DNA of 64,000 nucleotides from assembly GCA_001630475.1 (NCBI GenBank), contig KV419398.1, forward strand, positions 36,453 to 100,452, given 5' to 3'. Every line of letters starts with the position of its first letter. Position 1 is the first letter of the stretch. Of the stretch, positions 58,201-64,000 are shown in pieces. This DNA comes from Sistotremastrum niveocremeum HHB9708 (lineage: Eukaryota > Basidiomycota > Agaricomycetes > Sistotremastrales > Sistotremastraceae). The translations under genes were made by a program, and so were the position numbers. The notes under the pieces are model-generated. The model made no database searches, was not told the origin of the DNA, and worked only from the letters and a program-made list of their open reading frames with translations.

Positions 58201-61200
58201 AGGCATACTTCTCGAACGTGGATATATTCCCCGATCTCCCGATCGTCACGTTATCGAAGGGAACAGCCGTGAAAGGTGCCGTCGAAAAGCTGCTGGCTGA
58301 CTTGGGAGTAAGAAGACACGTGGAGCTGCAGCTGATTTTCTCTCGGTGAATACTTCCCCTCATTGCGCGGCTGTTCTAGAACTGACGGAATCGCGAAGGA
58401 TGTTCCAAACAGGGGACTGGAGCACTGTCGACCTCGTCAAATATCTTGCGTCTATTCACTCCACCTTATCCGAATTGGAGGTCGAAAAGCTGAGACAGAC
58501 ATCGGCCTTTCTTGCCGAGGGAGGCCCTATAACCCGAGACCCGAAAGCGAAGCGTCAACGAATGAAAGCTAGCGAACTCTACGAACCAGTCGACGCGATG
58601 CGCGAACTTGGGCTACCAGTTCTCGAGTGGGGGACGCAGCCCAAATGGAGAAGCGGCTCGGACGAAGGTATGTCTTCTTCCGTCTGAGAGTGTTGGAAGC
58701 AGATGCTCATTGCTGCTAGCTAAATTTCTCTTCCAAATCGGCTTGCGTCGATTCCCAATACTGCCCGTTATCCTGGACCTTGCGGCCAACTCCAACCTCA
58801 CCATTCGACCGAGGGCATTGAAGTACTTCTTGGATCATGTTCACGTCCATTATACGCACTATAAACTCTCGAACTCAGGGCACATTCCGTTTGTGCCTGC
58901 TGTTGAGGCGGGAGGCGGAACATTCTTGGGGCCTCCGAATGACGTCAGTATGCTAGCATCGTGATGTTTCTTGTCCTGAGGAGGCTAATTCACGTCTCTA
59001 GGTGTTCATCGATCCGGAGAGTGCTATATTCGGCTTCTCTGTCGTGGATCCCAGCTTGAGAGATATAGCCGCTTCGAAACTGCAATTGCATAAATTCCCG
59101 CCAACGGCCCTGATTATGAAGCTTATTCTTCAAGAGCCGGCGCGCAGTGTAAACCAAGCACGGAATTGGTTTGAAGCTCTTGCCGGTCGCGTTGCCGGTA
59201 CGCTGTTCATCAATCGCAGAATGTGACGTCTGACCTTTCGTGCCAGATTTCTCGACTCAGGAATTCGCTACACTCGCAAATACGGCATTCATACCCAAGG
59301 AAGTCGAAGTCGTGGGCAAAGGAGGACGGACTGTAGAGCTGAAGGTGTACAAACCGTTTGATTGCTACCTCGGGGGAGATCAATCAGCCGAATATCACTC
59401 GGAACTTTTCGTCTTCGTGGATTTCGGTCCGAAGGCGGCACATTTCCTCAGGGCATGTGGAGTTCGCAATAGCCCCAGTGTTGAAGAAATCGCGCAGATT
59501 CTTGTTGCTGATCCTCAAGTGTTCTTCCAGAAGACAGGAGGGAGAGAAGGGTATGTATATTTTCGATTAATTTTGAGCGCTTGTTGATGAAATGTTTTCA
59601 GGTTCTCGGCCGAGCTAAGGAAGCTTGCTGTCAATAAACATCAGATAAGCGGTGCTACGCGGAGGAAGATGTCGAAAACTGCTTGTCTATTGTCCTTCCG
59701 TCGAAAACCTCGCCCCGAACGAAAATCGAAGGACAAGTCATCCACAGACGACGACTATGAGGATGATGACGCATGGGAGGAAACACCCGAGCTTGCTCTT
59801 CCTGAGAAGGTATGAGAACGTCTCCAACTCATACTTAGGCTGTGCTGATAGTATCACGTTTTAGATCATTGTTGTTGACGATACTACCTCGTATTCGCTT
59901 TTCGGCGACTCCCTATTAGCTGCGCCCCAAGAAGATCTACTAGAGGAGTAAGTGACGAGAACCCCGTGAGTAGATGTCACATTGATTGCCTCTTAGTTTC
60001 TACCTATATCTTGGATCAAGACGTCTTAGCACACTAATACGCGAAGAATACACGCGTTCAGGAGCCGCGAAGGATCAACAGTCTGCCAAAGAATTGCGAT
60101 CCCTAATTCTTAGTCGACTACCGCTATTCCTCTACGAACGAGGGAACACTGAGCCCGTTCTCAGCTATTCGTGGCTTAACAAGGAAGGCCATTTCCGCGT
60201 GGAGAACGTAAATAAAATTCATCTCGTCAAGCACCTTCGACTGGGCAACGCTACTACTTCTCGCAGTCACGAAACTTCAGCTGCGGCCCTCCGAGAACCC
60301 CGCACCGGACCCTTGATATTATGGATTTCGGGAATGGTGGACATGTACGAGTACGTGAAGCTCCAACCGCTCCTGCGAGAGCGCGTACTAAAATTGCTGT
60401 AGGGTTTCCAACACATTGCTCGCCTCGATCTTCCGATCACACAAAGTCAACGATGCACTATTGTTCTCAACAATTCTCTCGACCGACCTGAGAGCATTGC
60501 GTCGCCGAGGCTATAATGGTGCGTCAATCTGATTGCGATCCGTTGACCGCTTCCTCATAAAACGCTATCTAGTTGATCGGATTCTGAAGCAACAGAGGGA
60601 TGAACGACGACTAGCTGAGGAAGCTGCTGCACGAGCCGAAGCCAGCCGAAGAGAAGCTGGTCCTGCTCCCCCTCCAGCGTTCTCCCCTGCGGATCCGAAT
60701 GGACCGCCTTCTTTCCCGTCTCCCATCGCGCAACCTCCGGGGTACGATGATCCCGATCAAAAACGCCAACCTGGTTTATTCCAGAATCTCAAATCTCGAT
60801 TTGGAGATACTTCGACGCCTTCGATACCTAATTACGGGACTCGGCCTGATTCGCAGAGCAATGGTGGTCCAAAGCCTCCTGTGCCAAATGGACAAGCATC
60901 TCAGCCGCAGCGGCCGCTTTCTACGCAACCCACTGAGGGGCGGGGAGGTGTATCGTCTCCTGAGAATATTCAGAGGAATGTGCAGCAGGCGATTAAGGCA
61001 TGTAGAGAGGAGAATGCGTCATTATTACGCAATAGGCAGGAAATGACGGTTTGTTATCTCCTCGATCAATTGCTTTATCGGAATCTCTGACCGGCTTCAA
61101 GATGGTTCGAGAGTCGACAGAGGAGTCGTACTGTGATGTTTCCGGGCATGATCAAGACCTTGAGCGCGTCGGTGAGCATCGTGCTGCCGTATTCGACTGC

Positions 61201-61889
61201 AATATCTCATTAAATTCGACTGCGATCAGGTCTGATCACTGGCGTGAATGTCTACGTGTCGAAAGGTGAGACTGATCTAAGCCGAATTGTATTTCATAGG
61301 CTGATCCGCTGCCTCTAGATGTTCCCAACAAGTCCCTGTTCATTCGTTACAACAGACTGCAACTCGAGCGGTTCTTGACCATCATCAGACCTCTTGAGGG
61401 TGTTTACAAGATCCCAGCGACCTCTGTGAACATTTTCTATGACACTTCAGGGCAGCTGATCGCTTTCAATCGGAACGGCAGTATCTTCCTTAACCTCCGA
61501 TACTATGAGGCTTGGCGTGAGTTCGGACAGTCATAGTTGATCTCTCACTGATTACCGCGATTCTTGTAGATGATGCTCAGGTATTGGATGGAAACCGGAG
61601 CCAGGCGTTCGTATCATGGTAAGATTCACTGCCCTGCATCTTTGGACCGTTTTTCACATTGCGATCAGGTATTTCACTCTTGCCCACGAGATAGCGGTAA
61701 GCATCTTTCGAGCCTCTGTCTACAATGAATACTCACATCATCGCAGCACAATCTGGTGCAGCTTCACAACGCGGAACAGTGAGTTTCAACTGCTTTACTA
61801 TTTGCGCTGCTGACTGTTCTTTCAGTGAATTTTATTTCTCGTCCATCTGCGAGGCACATATGAAGGATTTCGCGAAGTTGGTTCAATGA
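55277..61889 (+). CDS. Very large sacsin/HSP90-type ATPase protein (DUF3684-like)
   Basis: A multi-exon gene starting MSVPSSRDAL with a first intron at 55307-55375. Residues about 20-170 form a GHKL/HSP90-like ATPase: FRELLQNSDDA (the ATP/Mg-binding helix, as in sacsin), FKNDGFAF, and GAFGVGFYSVFSV (glycine-rich lid). Long helical regions follow (DIFPDLPIVTLSKGTA, LEWGTQPKWRSGS). A Pro-rich low-complexity stretch lies at about 60,600-60,960 (PAPPPAFSPADPNGPPS). The conserved end runs YVDVPNKSLFIRYN-like (DVPNKSLFIRYNRLQLERF), IFYDTSGQLIAFNR, then MKDFAKLVQ and stop. Basidiomycetes and ascomycetes usually keep one such gene of about 1,500-1,800 residues; this one fits. The role is not established; a chaperone-like function is inferred. 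Internal exon borders were not all resolved. Confidence 0.82.
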
Positions 61890-62176
61890 TGATCTTGATG
61901 ACGCTTTCGGAAGATGAGGAGGATTAGGACTATTGATTGTATGTATTATTACAGCGGGATTCCTACTCGGAGATGAGGTTTGGAGTGGATTGCTACACTT
62001 GATGGAACCTAATAGATCGCTAAGGACAGGATGAGGATGACTGCCTGCGTATTTGAAGATCCAAGCACACCTTTGCTGCCGTAGTTGAAGTCTATGACCG
62101 CATGCATCTTCATGAAGTACATCCAGGATCAGTGTTTGGTCGGTTTTGTGCCTACATTCGGGTTATTTCGGCCAAC
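61890..62176. other. Short convergent spacer
   Basis: 3' region of the ATPase gene and possible extra last exon of the ferredoxin gene: a GTAAGC donor at about 62201 and an acceptor near 62086 would give a longer end stopping at 62009. Confidence 0.4.
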
Positions 62177-63018
<842 letters not shown>

Positions 63019-63367
63019 TTGATTTGATTGAAAGCTGGCTTCGATGAATCGACAAGGGAACTGTAGCTGAGAGTTGAATTGGATGGAGTAGTTGATGGAA
63101 TCAAATAGAGCTGGTGTCTTCTAAGGCGGAGCTCGTCTTGCTCGAGGTGACCAGAGACGGACGAGAAAAAATAAGCGAGAAATGCCGACAATGCCGAGCG
63201 CTTACGTCCTGAGTCCTCGGCTTTCGGAATTCGTTCGGGCTTCGGCTTCAACTTTTGCTCGCGATTTATTGGATTAAATCGTGATTTTCGACATCGAGGC
63301 ATCTTGACTTCAGATTACACCAACTTAATAATTGATCTACGTCCTTTCGTCATCAGGAAAGTTTTAA
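63019..63367. promoter_or_regulatory. Short bidirectional promoter region
   Basis: 349 bp separate the divergent starts of the ferredoxin and histidinol-phosphatase genes, so both must be driven from here. No element was recognised with confidence. An open frame on the minus strand (up to 63302) overlaps it and has no recognisable domain. Confidence 0.5.
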
Positions 63368-64000
63368 ATGCCCCATAGCCACCATTCTCATTCTGGGCAG
63401 TTCTGTCGACACGCGAAGGGTACGCTCGAGGATGTAGTGAAGGCTGCTATCAATCAAAAATTTCGCGTATTTGGCATCTCCGAGCACGTTCCTCGTTATC
63501 GGAAAGAGGACTTATACCCTGAGGAGGTAGGTTCCGATCTCTACATCACCACACTTCCGTATCATGCTGTTGCCGGCATCCAGGATGGCCTAGAGATTGA
63601 AGAGCTCTCGAATACCTTCGAGAAATATTTGGACGAAGCACATCGTCTAAAAAAGGCTTATTCTCAAGAGATATCCATTCTTGTCGGTCTAGAAACCGAA
63701 TTCATCACACAGTTGGATCTGGAGCACTTATCGAGTGCCATCCAGCGACATGGCTGTGTGATCGACTATCTCGTCGGCTCGATACATCACGTCAATGGCA
63801 TCCCCATCGATTTCGACCGTGTCACCTATGAACGGGCCGTTGCCTCGTTTGCTTCCGCCTCCAACTCGTCTTCAACGCCGGACATCCTGGATCGGTTCTA
63901 CGAAGCGTATTTCGACGCGCAGGTTGAATTGATGGAGAAATTTCATCCCGAGATAATCGGCCACTTTGATCTTTGTCGCCTTTACGAGCCCTCAATACAA
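63368..64000 (+). CDS. HIS2: Histidinol-phosphatase, PHP family (3' end outside window)
   Basis: It starts MPHSHHSHSGQFCRHAKGT, where the HxHHxHSG motif is the first metal-binding block of PHP-type histidinol-phosphatases. Then come FGISEHVPRY, EEL...KYLDEAHRLKK, ILVGLETEFI, DYLVGSIHHVNGIPIDF and IIGHFDLCRLYEP, all in the family order. An intron at 63527-63583 (57 nt, frame-neutral) follows YPEE, matching the yeast protein, which lacks the residues the intron would add. The enzyme removes phosphate from L-histidinol phosphate, the penultimate stage of histidine synthesis, using a metal cluster. The last residues and stop codon lie beyond position 64000. Confidence 0.93.
   Translation, partial: MPHSHHSHSGQFCRHAKGTLEDVVKAAINQKFRVFGISEHVPRYRKEDLYPEEVGSDLYITTLPYHAVAGIQDGLEIEELSNTFEKYLDEAHRLKKAYSQEISILVGLETEFITQLDLEHLSSAIQRHGCVIDYLVGSIHHVNGIPIDFDRVTYERAVASFASASNSSSTPDILDRFYEAYFDAQVELMEKFHPEIIGHFDLCRLYEPSIQ

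Overview
This is a stretch of a filamentous basidiomycete genome, most likely Agaricomycetes. The genes carry many short introns of about 45-65 nt with GT(R)AGT donors and CTAAC/CTGAY branch points. F-box and BTB genes are numerous, there are two cytochrome P450 genes, and there is a secreted protein family that I recall only from mushroom-forming fungi. No bacterial, phage, CRISPR, rRNA or convincing tRNA feature was seen. All gene structures were spliced by eye; most multi-exon models were checked for an unbroken frame.

Layout. 1-3.5 kb: the 3' part of a Ty1/Copia LTR retrotransposon abutting a short repeat. 5-23 kb: an accessory region in which two small lineage-specific families alternate. 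Family one has four proteins (4964-5683 +, 11571-12392 -, 13795-14640 -, 20649-21515 -) with a degenerate bHLH-leucine-zipper look and, in three of them, a conserved 42-nt second exon. Family two has three proteins (18160-18966, 19584-20328, 21978-22822, all +), each with two Spa2/GIT-type SHD motifs and a DPPPPYS tail. A BTB gene and a P450 lie to the left and a related P450 to the right. A nest of non-autonomous transposons sits in the middle (16341-18037, a hAT-like element with an 8-bp target duplication and at least four further repeats inside it, plus a 220-N gap).

26-41 kb: a secreted protein of unknown function, four F-box/leucine-rich-type genes and a short-chain dehydrogenase. 41.6-52.8 kb: a divergent pair of cell-wall genes. 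A secreted protein with about four LysM-like modules and a C-terminal CBM1 reads left. A very large multi-modular GH18 chitinase-like protein reads right; its catalytic motif reads DGIDIDWQ where an active enzyme has E. Both probably bind chitin, and they share a 1.2-kb promoter region.

53-64 kb: conserved housekeeping genes. These are a second short-chain dehydrogenase with an unresolved 5' end, a very large sacsin/HSP90-type ATPase (DUF3684-like), a mitochondrial adrenodoxin-type [2Fe-2S] ferredoxin, and histidinol-phosphatase (cut by the window end).

Most noteworthy: the tandem SHD mini-proteins interleaved with bHLH-like genes, the LysM-CBM1/GH18(E to Q) locus, and the layered transposon nest directly upstream of the SHD genes.
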